Shown here piece by piece: positions 42,960-55,081 of a DNA stretch of 64,000 nt. The translations under genes were made by a program, and so were the position numbers. The first letter of the stretch is position 1, and each line of letters opens with the position of its first letter. Origin of the DNA: Deinandra increscens subsp. villosa (Eukaryota > Streptophyta > Magnoliopsida > Asterales > Asteraceae); assembly GCA_039602395.1 (NCBI GenBank), contig JBCNJP010000028.1, positions 620,001 to 684,000 on the forward strand, in the 5' to 3' direction. The notes beneath the pieces were generated by a model. That model saw nothing but the letters and a program-made list of their open reading frames with translations, made no database searches and was not told the DNA's origin.

Positions 42960-43706
42960 GTTTCATGAGCATACAAACACTTCATTTAACACATAAACAC
43001 CCAAAATTACACATGCAACTAAGAAATTTGGATTTCAAGTTCTAGGGCTTACAAGATTTGGGGAAAAAATCGCAAGTAGAGGGAGAAGAGAAGAAGATGG
43101 AGCTTCCTTGTAGGTTCCTGAGTCTTGTAGTAGCTTGAATCCACTTCCTTGGGCTTGATTTCCACCAAATTCGAAGTGTGTGTGTTGTGTGTGTGAGAAC
43201 CGTATGAAATGGGGGAAGGAGGAGAGAATGCGTGAGTGGGAGGGGAGGAGGGGATCTTCGCAGATTTTTGGGTTATAAAATGTTACACATTTGGCCCCTC
43301 TAGTTTCATTTTAAACACCTTTAGCACATAACTCATTTTAAATGGGTTTTTAACTAAAACTTGAAAAGTAGAAACATTAAAAATGTTTTCTAAGTGTTTT
43401 TAACTTATTTAACGTGCAATGCTTAATCGGGATAGTATATTTATCATGTATGGCTAAAAATTCCAATTCACGCACGAAGTCCGGTTTTATCCGAAAACGC
43501 AAATTTTGCAATTTACACATAAAGTCATGAATTTAATTCACGAAACAAGTTAGTAACATTAATTATCAAATAACATTAACACATATGCAATGATTCAAAT
43601 AACGGGTCACGGGTTCGCTAACGGAACTAACGGAGTTAACGGAAAAAGTTAACGGAGTTAATGGAAAAAGTTAGTGGAGTTAACTTGGGAAGTTGCAATT
43701 GTCACA
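42960..43706 (-). mobile_element. Gypsy LTR fragment, minus orientation
   Basis: Read on the minus strand from 43706 it starts TGTGACAATTGCAACTTCCC, then repeats of GTTAACTCCGTTAACTTTTTCC, a TTTTATAACCC TATA-like site at about 43272-43282, and a CT-rich leader ending near 43050. This is the same layout as the solo LTR at 3812-6360. It may be part of the Tat element's own LTR or a separate element it landed in. Confidence 0.4.
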
Positions 43707-45060
43707 CATACCTAGGTTGGAATGACAAGACTTTGTAAGATTGTTCCGTCGATCGTACATCGTATATGCGGGATAATGTCGTAAGTCATCGTAACATCAT
43801 GATACAATGTGTTGTATATGAGATACGTGTTAGGTTATGAATAGGAAACCCAAATGTGATCACAAATATGTTCTTAAGTACACTTATCTAATGTCCGCAG
43901 ATTATCGGGATGTTCGATCAAACACGGTCAACACTCACACGGTTATGTGTCATAGGTGAAGTCTAGGAGGTCTTCACTACTTCTCAGTGGTTGGTTGATT
44001 GAAATTGCTTATTTGCACCCTAAGGTGAGTTCACGGCCCCACTTTTACTATTTAACGCTTTTGGGGGAGAAGACATGTGGTAAACTTTTACGGTTTCTGA
44101 AGCTTTATTTGTTTTATATACTAGTTCGTAAATTGTAGACGAAAAGATATGCAAGGGAGTCCTTCCACTAATAACGTAAGCCATTTTATATCAGTGATAA
44201 CGGGGAAATGTTTGGTAGATCTACTGGGTCTGACAAACCCTGCCCGTGCTAGCCGCACTAGCTCCTACTGGCCCTTGGAGGGGAGAGGAACGGGTATAAT
44301 GTTGTCCTAACTCCATGTTGTGTTCCGCATTATAGCACAACTGGAAGGCAAAAACTTAAGTCCGTCAGTTATGGTGATTACGAATTCCTACTACTTTATA
44401 AACGACGTGGTCTAGCTAACCCAGGTATACAAAATGCAATGTTTTGATAAACTGATTTGATTAAACTTGTTTTTGGGAATGGGATTCCTGCTGGGTTACG
44501 TCTCGTTGAGAGTAACTAGCTAAACTTATATTTTCTGGAAAAAATGATGTTTCCTACTCTTAAACTCTGTGAATTCACCAACCATGCGTTGACTCTTTAC
44601 ATGTTTCTTCTCAGGTCCTTAGGAGGAAGTCGCTAAGGCACGTACACTTAGGATAATTGGTATTTGGTCTGCATTGTCATGTTTGTTTTAAAATTGCAAC
44701 TATCGCCTTGGGCGAAAGACTTATTGAACTATTTATGTTTTGCTTCCACAACGTTTGTTGTAGATATCCAATGGTTTGTCGCTTTCGCAAATGTTTTCTG
44801 AACTCGTAAATGCTTCCGCACTTTATATGGATAATAATACGTAACTCTGATAAAAACCAACTTTGAAACGTGTTTTGGTTATTGAGTCGAGCATATAGAT
44901 GTTCGATGTGTCTGACAACTCAGATCCTGGTGGTGGTCGCGGCAGTCGCGGTCGCACCCCAGGTCCGCGGAGCCCCGAGGGCGACAGGCTTTTCGTGGGG
45001 TGAGAAAAATTTGAAATGTTATTTTAAAATAACACAACGATTCACAACCCCATGTGTAAC
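43707..45060 (+). mobile_element. Gypsy LTR fragment, plus orientation
   Basis: Landmarks shared with the reverse complement of the solo LTR, such as CTACTGGGTCTGACAAACCC and AATTCACCAACC followed by TTGACTCT, occur in the same order. No coding sequence is seen. A GC-rich stretch at 44930-45000 is of unknown origin. Confidence 0.4.
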
Positions 45061-45677
45061 TCACAACCTTATTTTCCCACTAAATTTTTTAAAACTCTAT
45101 TATGAACTAACATAGAGCAACTTGGTCTCTAATCCTTAGATGATAAGGTACCATACTTATCCAACACTAGGGCCTATACATACTCACCCTATAAAATGAA
45201 AAATTTGATTGGTTTATTTAGCTAAATATTTTTATTTTATTTTGAATTGCCAAATCTATTTTGAAATCCTATGACCTTTGCATGTTTCCCCTAGGGTATA
45301 CTTTTAAGTTAGTACTTTAGACTCTTTACTTGTGCCTTAAGATTTAGACGGCCGAACGCCGATGCACCTAGCTAATAAAGTAATGATGACCAATAAACTC
45401 TAAAACACACAATGCACAACTATCAAAGAACAATAAAAAACACAACCAAACACGGATTTGCTAAGGGAAAGTAATTGGGTACGTTTGTGAGGCAAATGGA
45501 CGATTGTATAAGAGCTCATGCAATTGTGGATTTGTCATACATATCGGTTTCTAAAAGTAACCCAAGAGTAGAATCCTAGATGAAATGAATGAATGGCAAA
45601 CGATGCTTTTGTAGCACACTATTTTATGTGTGCCATTGAATTGTATCTCGACCCATAAACACAAAAATGCTCAACAA

Positions 45678-45732
<55 letters not shown>

Positions 45733-46952
45733 TCGTGAGTATGGTTCCTACCTCTCACACCTCACACATTGCCCTAAAAAACCTTAAGTCTGATAATTCT
45801 TTCGCATAATTATACACAAATTTGCTATTCGCACACCAAAAATCCTAAAGATACACATACAAATATGAATGTTTATCCTGTGGATATGGAACCAAAACAA
45901 CAAGGTTTAATCAAATAAGCAACAATGCACGTATAAACTACGAATTTAGCGTCTCACTAGACACTATATGCACGTAGAAATCACAAAAAATGCGCAAAAA
46001 AGAAAAAGTTCACCATTGAATTTCCTTTAGGAACACAATATGCCTTTGAGTTTTACACGCACTCCTCACTTTTCTACTACTCTTTTTCCATTTTTCGACA
46101 AATGAAACAGATAAACGACGGACCACTACAATAGCTTTTCAACTTTTGGATGACGAGGATGACGTTACGAATCTTTCCTTTTGAGATTTCTTCTTATATA
46201 GTCACCACATTAGGAATCACACCACTTAAACTATTCTCCTATCGACCTTTGTTTTGAATTTATACCTTTTGTGGGTTAGACTTACCTACCTAAAATAGTC
46301 GCTCACAAGAAACCCATGACACTCCCTTTGATCTCTCACATCTAAATACTTCTCGACATAGTTAGGAGCTTGTACCATCTCTCATATGAGTAGGCCTCAT
46401 ATTCTAACCTTTCCTTCTCTTCTTCCCTATTGTTCTCGCGACGTGTTACATCATGAAGAAGATCTACTCAACACTTAAAGGACGACCACAGAGGAACAAT
46501 GGCTTTTATATGCGTGCTCACGCCGGAAGGATAAGAGACTACAAGACCAACACATTAGGTGTTGGGATGGAAGCCAACTTAGATAAGATTATTTAGGAGG
46601 CTCGCCACGACAACTTTCTTTTCTTTGCTTCACCATTCCCTCTACGACTGCGACTACGACTACGGACTTTTGGTCCAATCCCTACTAAACCTCATCTTTC
46701 TTCCGTTCTCTTCGTGAACATTTGATTTATCATAAATGAACACTTACCTATCTTTTCTCGTTCATTGACTTCTCCTTCACTTCTTTTCCGTCAATAGTAG
46801 GTAGGTCAAGCCCCTTAACATGGGAAGCCTACTTTTGAAATCACATACTCACCCCTTTAGGATAGCCTCATCAACAACGACGACTGGCGAGGAAGCTAAT
46901 AGGTGAGCTAGTTTCATTCTTCAAAGGTGACAACAACAACACAAGAGAGGTT
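45061..46952 (+). mobile_element. Degenerate internal region of an older LTR element, left part
   Basis: Continues after the nested TR-GAG element at 55082. No retroviral domain can be read and no ORF over 60 codons is convincing. It is assigned to the element ending in the 56399-60564 LTR only by continuity across the insertion (TTTTAGT | TTAGTCATC). Confidence 0.35.
45684..45730. repeat. (AT)n microsatellite
   Basis: About 23 uninterrupted AT units. Confidence 0.95.
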
Positions 46953-46957
46953 TTAGT

Positions 46958-48326
46958 TGTTGGGTTACGACAGTGGCATTCGGGTCTCGGTAATAGCAAT
47001 TTTTTTTTTTTTTTTTTTTAGAAATAATTATTTACAATAAATAATTATTAAACAATTACCGAGTAAATTAAATCAGATAATTAAATTAACTATTAATTTA
47101 ATAGGCAGCGGAAACATATTAATTTACTAACGCGAAAACCAGGTAATTAGCGTAAACCAAAACAACAGGATTCGACAATCACCAAACGCGCAAACACCAT
47201 AGACGCGTTTAAACAAACGCGAAATAATTACAAAATAAATAAGTACTTTAATCTAAACTAATTACGAGTTTAGATATACCTGAGCGGTGATTCAAACAGA
47301 CGTTCGAGACACCGAAAGTCAACGGGTGACGCTAGGGTTTCACAGAATTGATTCGTCTGACGAATCTAACTTTCCTCGCGAACACGGATTTACTACGCGG
47401 TGAATCAAGCACCGAGAAAATCTCGTACGTCGGATTGGGCGCGAACTAGGGTTTGCGGACGACGAGCCGAACACACCAAGAGGTGGTTCACGGCTAGGGT
47501 TTGTCGGCGGTAAAACCGGCGACGGCGAGGAGGAGCGGCGGCCGGCTGGAAGGCGGCGGCGGCTTGGCGACGGTGCGGCGGCGACGGCAGCGGGGCACAC
47601 GACGGCAGGGCGTGCGGCGGTGGCTGCAGGGCGGCGACGGCGGTGCGTGCGGCGGCGGCTGTGAGCGGCGGCAGCTGAGAGCGGCGGCGGCGTGGAGCGG
47701 CGGCGGCTTGGCAGGTGCACGGCGGAGTGGACGGGTGCGGCGGCTAGCGTGGCAGCGGGGTGCGGCGGTGGCTAGCGGGCGGCGGACGGTGGCTAGCGGC
47801 GGGTGAGGGGTTGGCCGAAAACAAGAGACACGGCGGCGGCGGCGGGGTTTCCGTCGTCGTCGTTAGCGTGAGAGAAGGGAGAGCGACGGCCAAAAAACCC
47901 TTTTGGTGGATTTGGTTTTCGTCTCCCTAAACAGTTATATTTATAACTGATCATGTTTCCGTTTAACCCCTCGATTTAATTTAATTCCAATTAAACCATT
48001 TAATTTCCAAAGTTAACCTTTAACCTTTTTAAATGTTCGTTGCTAGCCGAATATTAGTCAAACTAATAATCCGTCAATCCACGTTCTATACGTTAATCTT
48101 ATTTAACGTTTTCGTCGCTTAATTAATCTTAATGATTAATATTGATTCAAGTGATTAATTATGTATTAATTAAACTATTTAATAAACACATAATTTAATC
48201 TTTCTGCGAATTTGCCGGTTATCAAAGTAAGCGGTCTTAAATACCCGTTGCCTCCGGTGTAACTCTTACGGGTCTTAACCGGGTCGGGTACTTGATTTAG
48301 TCGGGTCAGGACACTTAAATCCAACA
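46958..48326 (-). repeat. 3' LTR of the TR-GAG element (left copy)
   Basis: On the minus strand a TATA-like TTATAAATATAAC (47934-47946) is followed by a CT-rich start and then a CCG/GGC-rich stretch (about 47500-47870). The GC-rich part is thus in the transcribed R/U5 leader, and open frames of ~100-126 codons in it (runs of R, S, P, A) are composition effects. Confidence 0.92.
47934..47946 (-). promoter_or_regulatory. TATA box in the TR-GAG LTR
   Basis: GTTATAAATATAAC on the minus strand, with a second copy at 54684-54696 in the 5' LTR, which is the one expected to drive the element. Confidence 0.6.
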
Positions 48327-48345
48327 GTCTCCCACTTGGACTGAT
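48327..48345 (-). other. Polypurine tract of the TR-GAG element
   Basis: AGTCCAAGTGGGAGAC on the minus strand directly before the 3' LTR edge at 48326. Confidence 0.6.
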
Positions 48346-51300
48346 CGCGACTATTAATCAAGTTACAGTCAGAGGTGCTCTAGCTACACGTGATTGTCCC
48401 AACCAGTCATGACACTTCAAGTCTGAACAACCAAGGCATATCATTAAACTTGTGATATAGTTTAGACTTAAGGTATTTGTAAAGTCATCAGATCCTTTCT
48501 GTATGTGACATCAATCGAGACAGAGACATGGATCTTTGCATTCTCTTTGTGTTCGATCATTATATTTCTCGTTTTACTGTTCGAAGTGGTCCAATCAAAC
48601 ACACAGTAAGTTTGGGTAAGGCCTTACACTTAACACTTGGAACTAACGAGAGGGCCCATGATGTCAAACTGTTGCATTGAAAAATGCAAGAGTACAGAAT
48701 CCCATGTTGACTACATACAGCTCCCACTAAGCTTCAGATCCATTCCCAAAAGTAACCGTTATGGCTGGCAGTTACGCGACAGCGTTAAGCTACAATCAAA
48801 GAATGTTCTTTGGCAAACGGGAGGTCGCTCATGAGTCTCAGGTCTAAGGATACCGTTGAGTATACCATTAATCAGATTTGTCTTATGCTAAGATCCATGA
48901 AGACATTCTGATACGAGTTACGTCCCGACGTCATTCTACAATGAAGCCTTGTGAGTCTGGAGGTCAACACCTTGAATCCAGAGTCAGAATAGTCTTGCTT
49001 CAGGCGTTGCTCCCGCAATGTCTGATCGACTACGGACTTTTAGAATATTGAACCAAATATTCATGGATAATAAAACGTATAAAATTCGAACGCGTTACGC
49101 AGAATTCAGACTCTCGTCTAACAACTTAGAGGAGGTCGAATGATATGGTGCAAACGACAGTGTTCGACATCCAACACTAAAATCGAATATCGAAGTGATG
49201 CAGAATTCGTGTACAGAGTAGTAGATTAATTTCGCAGATCTAGCCCGATCGCAGAAATTATGGGTTCGCTATCACGTGCTCGAATTTCGATTTAGAATTG
49301 CCAGTATCTGTTGTTTCTTGAGATTCAGCGTTTATCATGAACGGTGAATCTTCTTAAGTGAATCGAACTTGTGATAATGGAGCGCCCTTGGTAAGCACAC
49401 GTATGACTGTGTTATCACGCGAGCATATTAACCGACTATTTATAGAGTCGAATTAATCCTTGAATGTTTTATAGCATTCTTAGTTCAGATTCAATTAAGT
49501 TGGCTATTAATGTTCAACGAATATATTTTGTACTCAGTTGGTGAACATATATATTCCTTCATCAGTGCTTGGCAGTGATGGTGTGATTTTCCATCTATGG
49601 TCATGGCGTAACCTCTTACGGCAACATGCTGTGCAATATTCAAGTATTGGATTCATGTCTTCATCATATTCAGTATGATATGAACTGTTTCAAGAGATTG
49701 ATCGCGTGTGGTTGCTCAGTCACGTCACGATCAATTCTTAACATTATCTTGAAACTTATAATTTTGAGGTGTCATTTAACGTATTATCTCAGAAATTTAA
49801 ATGATCTTTAGATCGGCACTCGATCGTTATTCCAGTAAGGATCTATGGCGATGCTCCCACTTGCTTGAGGCAGATTGACATTCCTATCTTCATCTTTCTT
49901 TCAAACCGTGTGGATACTGATTTTGCGCAGAAATGCGATAATCAATTTCCGTTTTCCAGAACGAAAAAGCTCGAATTCGTAGTTTGCGGTACGGAATTCG
50001 AATGCGTAATATCCATATGTTATGACTTATTCATAAGTTCAAAAACGATTGTCAAAGTCCTTTCAGAGTTTGATAGCATGAAGATGCGTTCGTCTTTGAT
50101 TGTTTGAAAGTTTCTCGTGATGATCGAGATGATGATTTGTTCTATCGGACTCAGGAGTCCGACACTAGAGGATGTTTCCTTATTCAGGTAAGGTTAAAAA
50201 CATGCCAACTCTAATTGGAATGTCAATATGATCCGCTGCACAACAATCCATTGTTGGCGAATCATTGTTTATCTGGCTCGTCCCGTTTAGTTGCGAGAAT
50301 TGCTTTACATAGTCCAGCGACATGTTTGAGTCGCTTTGCTTCAGATATTTAGAGATCTAGCTTTGGACATGTAATTTCTAAATTCCATTTTCGCAAGATT
50401 CCGGTCTTGGGATTGGAAGTTAGTTATGCAAGTGTTGTGTGAAGGGGTGTCATGGTTATATGAAGTCAAGGGATTTGTTGTGGCAAGTTATTAGTCTTGT
50501 GTGTTACCAGTTTCATAATGAAATGTTGAATCGACGTATAGAACACTTAGTGTTTGTCGAATTAAAACACACGTGAGTACAACTATTGTAGTCTAAGACT
50601 TCCAAGATGTGTCTAGGCATATACATTTAATGGTAATGTGCACCACAATTGGTGTGACCATACTACAATGTTGTAATCATCAGGTGATTACCATTGCAGT
50701 TGTTTAGCTGGTGATTCGAACTTATATGTGCAAACGTCTACATGAAGTAGAGGATTGATATGCTCATACGATTGTAGATCGAAGCTGCGATCTTCAATCG
50801 GTTCGACTTGATTTGATATTATCGACGCTGGATGGTTTTAAAATCACAGGACTTTATGAACCATAATTGCGTCGTGCGTTGTCACGTAACTATTACGATA
50901 TACGCTTATGACATTAGAGCTTAAATGGGATGTGATAACCAAAAGTTGTCATGTCGCATTTGAGCTAGTCTTAATCAAATCAAGTGCACCAGGTTGGAAG
51001 ATATGTTGTTATGGGATTTTGAATTTAATCTAACAAAAGGTTGAATCAAATTCAAAGTAGATTAAAACCAAATATGAATGTTTCGAAAATCAACCATTGT
51101 CAAAACATGTCATAATCAAAATCCAGAGAAAGCAAATTGTTCATCCTGGAAAACAGCCAGGGAAAACCAAAACAAGACCAGTTGTTTTAAAACACCAAGA
51201 GTTGTTTTTAAATCAAAACTCAGGACGCGAACTTTATTAGGGTGCGACAATCGCAGGGTAGTTCAGCGTCGTCTTGGCTTGCTTCCTTTCAGCTTCATGC

Positions 51301-51354
51301 ACCTACAAAATGTAAAGTATGTCAAACATATATTTTGTAGGAATAAGTGAAGCA
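48346..51354 (-). mobile_element. Pol-less internal region of the TR-GAG element
   Basis: Three kilobases downstream of gag in the element's direction, without reverse transcriptase, integrase or protease motifs on either strand. The sequence is mixed and non-repetitive, with no ORF over 80 codons that looks coding. Confidence 0.75.
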
Positions 51355-52260
51355 TCATACAACATAACTTATGTGTATACCTGAGGAATTACCCGGTTGG
51401 GCTTTTCCGTTTTTCACCTTCGCAAGGTATTCTGGGCAGTTTCTTCTCCAGTGCCCCATCTTGTGGCATTCAAAGCACTCGCGCTGTTCAGGCGGTGGTG
51501 CTTTGGATGCCTTCGGCTTGCTTTTCTGGGAGCTTCCAGACGCTCTGGTTACAGCTGCCTTGCCCTTCTTCTTGTTCCCACGTCTGCCCTTCTTTACCTC
51601 AGGCTTCTTGACGCCTCCTGATCGGATCGCGAGTACATCGGGTGCCTTACCGTTAACAAAATTAACTTCAGCGGTTTTAAGCATACCGTGAAGTTCAGTC
51701 ACTGACTTTACCATGCTATGCATGTTAAAGTTCACCCGGAAAGGAGTGAAGGCACTGGACAGTGAGTGAAGAATTAGGTCAGTCGCCATTTCGGCGGGAA
51801 TGACGTAATTCAGCTTTGCTAAACGGTCGATGTAACTCTTCATCTTCAGGACATGAGGGCTGACAGGACTGCCCTCGGCCATGCGACAACTAATAAGTGT
51901 CACAACGGTGTCATAGCGTTCCTGTCGGGCCTGAGTTTCAAACATGCCCCTCAGATCACCGATCATCTGAAAAGCCGTCCTGTCAACCATGTTTTTCTGA
52001 ATCTCAGATTCCATGGTGGCTAACATAAGACATGCGACATTTTTGGCATTTGTACGCAATGTGTTATGGGCGTTTCGCGCCGCTTGCGTGTCAGCTTCAG
52101 GTTCCTCAGGAACCTCAGCATCTAACACGGTTTCCATGTTAGCCATTTTCAGGACGATTCTCAGATTCCTTTCCCAATCAAGGAAGTTGGCGCCATTTAG
52201 TTTCTCCTTCTCAAGGAGAGACTTGAGATGGAAAATCTCTTGGTTTGCGCGGTTAGCCAT
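51355..52260 (-). CDS. gag: Gag of the TR-GAG element (Copia/UBN2 type)
   Basis: From ATG at 52258-52260 (MANRANQEIFHLKSLLEKEKL) the protein has 301 residues. It carries the Copia gag pattern NGANFLDWERNLRIVLKMANMETVL at about 20-45, the MSYID-like KMKSYIDRLAKLNYVI segment, LILHSLSSAFTPFRVNFNM, a basic linker (VKKGRRGNKKKGKAA) and one CCHC knuckle CFECHKMGHWRRNC near residue 268. Such gags build the particle that packages element RNA. A TTGTTTCAG acceptor-like sequence lies directly before the ATG, so the leader may be spliced. The frame is intact, which suggests recent selection or very recent insertion. There is no in-frame continuation into protease. Confidence 0.9.
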   Translation of the reverse strand: MANRANQEIFHLKSLLEKEKLNGANFLDWERNLRIVLKMANMETVLDAEVPEEPEADTQAARNAHNTLRTNAKNVACLMLATMESEIQKNMVDRTAFQMIGDLRGMFETQARQERYDTVVTLISCRMAEGSPVSPHVLKMKSYIDRLAKLNYVIPAEMATDLILHSLSSAFTPFRVNFNMHSMVKSVTELHGMLKTAEVNFVNGKAPDVLAIRSGGVKKPEVKKGRRGNKKKGKAAVTRASGSSQKSKPKASKAPPPEQRECFECHKMGHWRRNCPEYLAKVKNGKAQPGNSSGIHISYVV

Positions 52261-52532
52261 CTGAAACAACAGGCAAATGTTTTAGTGTTTCGATGTTTGA
52301 TTCGTATTCAAGGATGGCAAGCTAATCTTGAATAGGAATTGGGAATTCAATTAGTTAGACAATTTCTCCAGACAGCGTAAAGTGCTTTCAAAACTTCTAT
52401 GTAATTGAATGGACAACGATTGTCTCTTGTGAGTCTACTATCACAATTCCCGTTATGGGGCTTTCGTGAGCGGATCAACGAAATACGTTTAGCCCCATCC
52501 ATGCCCACTTTGTCTACAAGCCGACCAGGGGT

Positions 52533-52690
52533 ACGGTGTTGAAATACTCCAATACCAAAGGTGCGTGTAAAGAAAATAGTAGTTGTCCTAAGTGGTCAAT
52601 GTGTGCGTACGGTGTTGAAATACTCCAATACGCTCACCTTGGAAGATACCCTAAACACCACGTGCGGTGTTGAAATACTCCAACACGGAT
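52533..52690 (-). repeat. Three spaced copies of a 20-bp leader motif
   Basis: CGGTGTTGAAATACTCCAA recurs at about 52535, 52611 and 52663 on the plus strand, each followed by TAC or CAC, in the leader between primer site and gag. Confidence 0.85.
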
Positions 52691-53123
52691 GCATCGGTCA
52701 ATATGTTCCAAGTTAGACTTGACATAGGATGGCATAGACTACCGGTTTTAGGCTTACCAGATAGGATTATTAGGTCAAATTTTAATATTAAATGTGACGA
52801 TAAATTTATCAAATCCTATCTCACTCGGGACAATCAATTAAATAACCTAAGTATTAATGATCTACGTGTCGCGAGTCGATAACCAATTTCTTTTGAAGTT
52901 CGATTACATTATCGAAAAATCCGAATTTAATGTCGAATTAAATTGGTTATTTAAATTTTGAGAAGTCGTAACAAAATTAGGACTTTCATTTAATCGATTG
53001 AAAAATTAGTTTCACTTTGGATAAAACTAAGTTTGGGTTTTGAGTTGGCGTGTTAATCCAATTAAGACAAGCAACCAAAAACAAGCAAACACACATGTGC
53101 ATATTCGGCCATGCAGGGCTTTC

Positions 53124-53150
53124 GATATTGTCAGAGCCTATGACAATATC
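53124..53150. other. Perfect 10-bp hairpin in the TR-GAG leader
   Basis: GATATTGTCA, a 7-nt loop (GAGCCTA), then TGACAATATC. It lies about 550 nt downstream of the primer site in the element's direction. Confidence 0.7.
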
Positions 53151-53694
53151 AAATAGGGCAAGGGACATAAAAGTAAATCAACCACGAGAATAGAAAAACT
53201 CCCTGATTGACTTAGTTGCTCCCACTGGCTTCAACAAGCTCCTGCGTGTCATTGGGAACCGTCGGTCTTGTTTTGACTTCTAGCCATTTTCGAAAATCCC
53301 ATAAAGCGATGATCTCAAAACGGGTCTTTGAATCAAGCTCGTCTCGTTCGTACAGGCGAAGGAGAGCAATAACAATTAAAATAAAACTATTCTATTTTAA
53401 ATAATTACAACTTTGAACCCAGCAAAATTGGGCCAATCCAAAACAAAACATATGGGCCTAATGGGCCAAACCATAACGAAACCATGACAAAATAACATAG
53501 GATGGGGCCGAATATGCACGAAAGATAATTCAATCAATTGTGTTGAATCGGATTATGTTTAGTGGATCCAAATCGACTAAACATATTTAAAAGGCGATTC
53601 ATTTAATTTCGCGACTTTCGGGTTCAGAACCCCAGTTCGCGAATGTGTGTGCCGGTTTAAAACAGACCGGCCTGGGTTTGCGTGTGGTGATCAA

Positions 53695-53707
53695 GGCTCT
53701 GATACCA
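53695..53707 (-). other. Primer-binding site (tRNA-iMet) of the TR-GAG element
   Basis: GGCTCTGATACCA on the plus strand is TGGTATCAGAGCC on the minus strand, one base from the LTR edge at 53709. This sets the element's orientation as minus. Confidence 0.92.
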
Positions 53708-53708
53708 C

Positions 53709-55076
53709 TGTTGGGTTACGACAGTGGCATTCGGGTCTCGGTAATAGCAATTTTTTTTTTTTTTTTTTTAGAAATAATTATTTACAATAAATAATTATTA
53801 AACAATTACCGAGTAAATTAAATCAGATAATTAAATTAACTATTAATTTAATAGGCAGCGGAAACATATTAATTTACTAACGCGAAAACCAGGTAATTAG
53901 CGTAAACCAAAACAACAGGATTCGACAATCACCAAACGCGCAAACACCATAGACGCGTTTAAACAAACGCGAAATAATTACAAAATAAATAAGTACTTTA
54001 ATCTAAACTAATTACGAGTTTAGATATACCTGAGCGGTGATTCAAACAGACGTTCGAGACACCGAAAGTCAACGGGTGACGCTAGGGTTTCACAGAATTG
54101 ATTCGTCTGACGAATCTAACTTTCCTCGCGAACACGGATTTACTACGCGGTGAATCAAGCACCGAGAAAATCTCGTACGTCGGATTGGGCGCGAACTAGG
54201 GTTTGCGGACGACGAGCCGAACACACCAAGAGGTGGTTCACGGCTAGGGTTTGTCGGCGGTAAAACCGGCGACGGCGAGGAGGAGCGGCGGCCGGCTGGA
54301 AGGCGGCGGCGGCTTGGCGACGGTGCGGCGGCGACGGCAGCGGGGCACACGACGGCAGGGCGTGCGGCGGTGGCTGCAGGGCGGCGACGGCGGTGCGTGC
54401 GGCGGCGGCTGTGAGCGGCGGCAGCTGAGAGCGGCGGCGGCGTGGAGCGGCGGCGGCTTGGCAGGTGCACGGCGGAGTGGACGGGTGCGGCGGCTAGCGT
54501 GGCAGCGGGGTGCGGCGGTGGCTAGCGGGCGGCGGACGGTGGCTAGCGGCGGGTGAGGGGTTGGCCGAAAACAAGAGACACGGCGGCGGCGGCGGGGTTT
54601 CCGTCGTCGTCGTTAGCGTGAGAGAAGGGAGAGCGACGGCCAAAAAACCCTTTTGGTGGATTTGGTTTTCGTCTCCCTAAACAGTTATATTTATAACTGA
54701 TCATGTTTCCGTTTAACCCCTCGATTTAATTTAATTCCAATTAAACCATTTAATTTCCAAAGTTAACCTTTAACCTTTTTAAATGTTCGTTGCTAGCCGA
54801 ATATTAGTCAAACTAATAATCCGTCAATCCACGTTCTATACGTTAATCTTATTTAACGTTTTCGTCGCTTAATTAATCTTAATGATTAATATTGATTCAA
54901 GTGATTAATTATGTATTAATTAAACTATTTAATAAACACATAATTTAATCTTTCTGCGAATTTGCCGGTTATCAAAGTAAGCGGTCTTAAATACCCGTTG
55001 CCTCCGGTGTAACTCTTACGGGTCTTAACCGGGTCGGGTACTTGATTTAGTCGGGTCAGGACACTTAAATCCAACA
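53709..55076 (-). repeat. 5' LTR of the TR-GAG element (right copy)
   Basis: 1,368 bp, matching 46958-48326 apart from 19 rather than 20 T in the poly-T run. Followed by the TTAGT duplication. Confidence 0.92.
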
Positions 55077-55081
55077 TTAGT

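Larger units (their letters stand above)
46958..55076 (-). mobile_element. Young non-autonomous LTR retrotransposon with gag only (TR-GAG type)
   Basis: 8,119 bp on the minus strand. LTRs 46958-48326 (1,369 bp) and 53709-55076 (1,368 bp) start TGTTGGG and end CCAACA on the plus strand and differ, in my reading, only by one T in a poly-T run. The target duplication TTAGT is at 46953-46957 and 55077-55081. The minus-strand primer site lies directly inside the right LTR and a purine tract inside the left one. Inside is one gag gene and about 3 kb with no pol domains. A gag-bearing, pol-less element with matching LTRs must have been moved recently by another element's enzymes. The gag is Copia-like. 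Confidence 0.9.

Noticed and set aside
47340..47806. Arg/Ser/Ala/Pro-rich frames in both TR-GAG LTRs (also 54090-54556)
   Set aside because: They come from CGG/GCC-rich leader sequence, exist on both strands and have no start or domain support.
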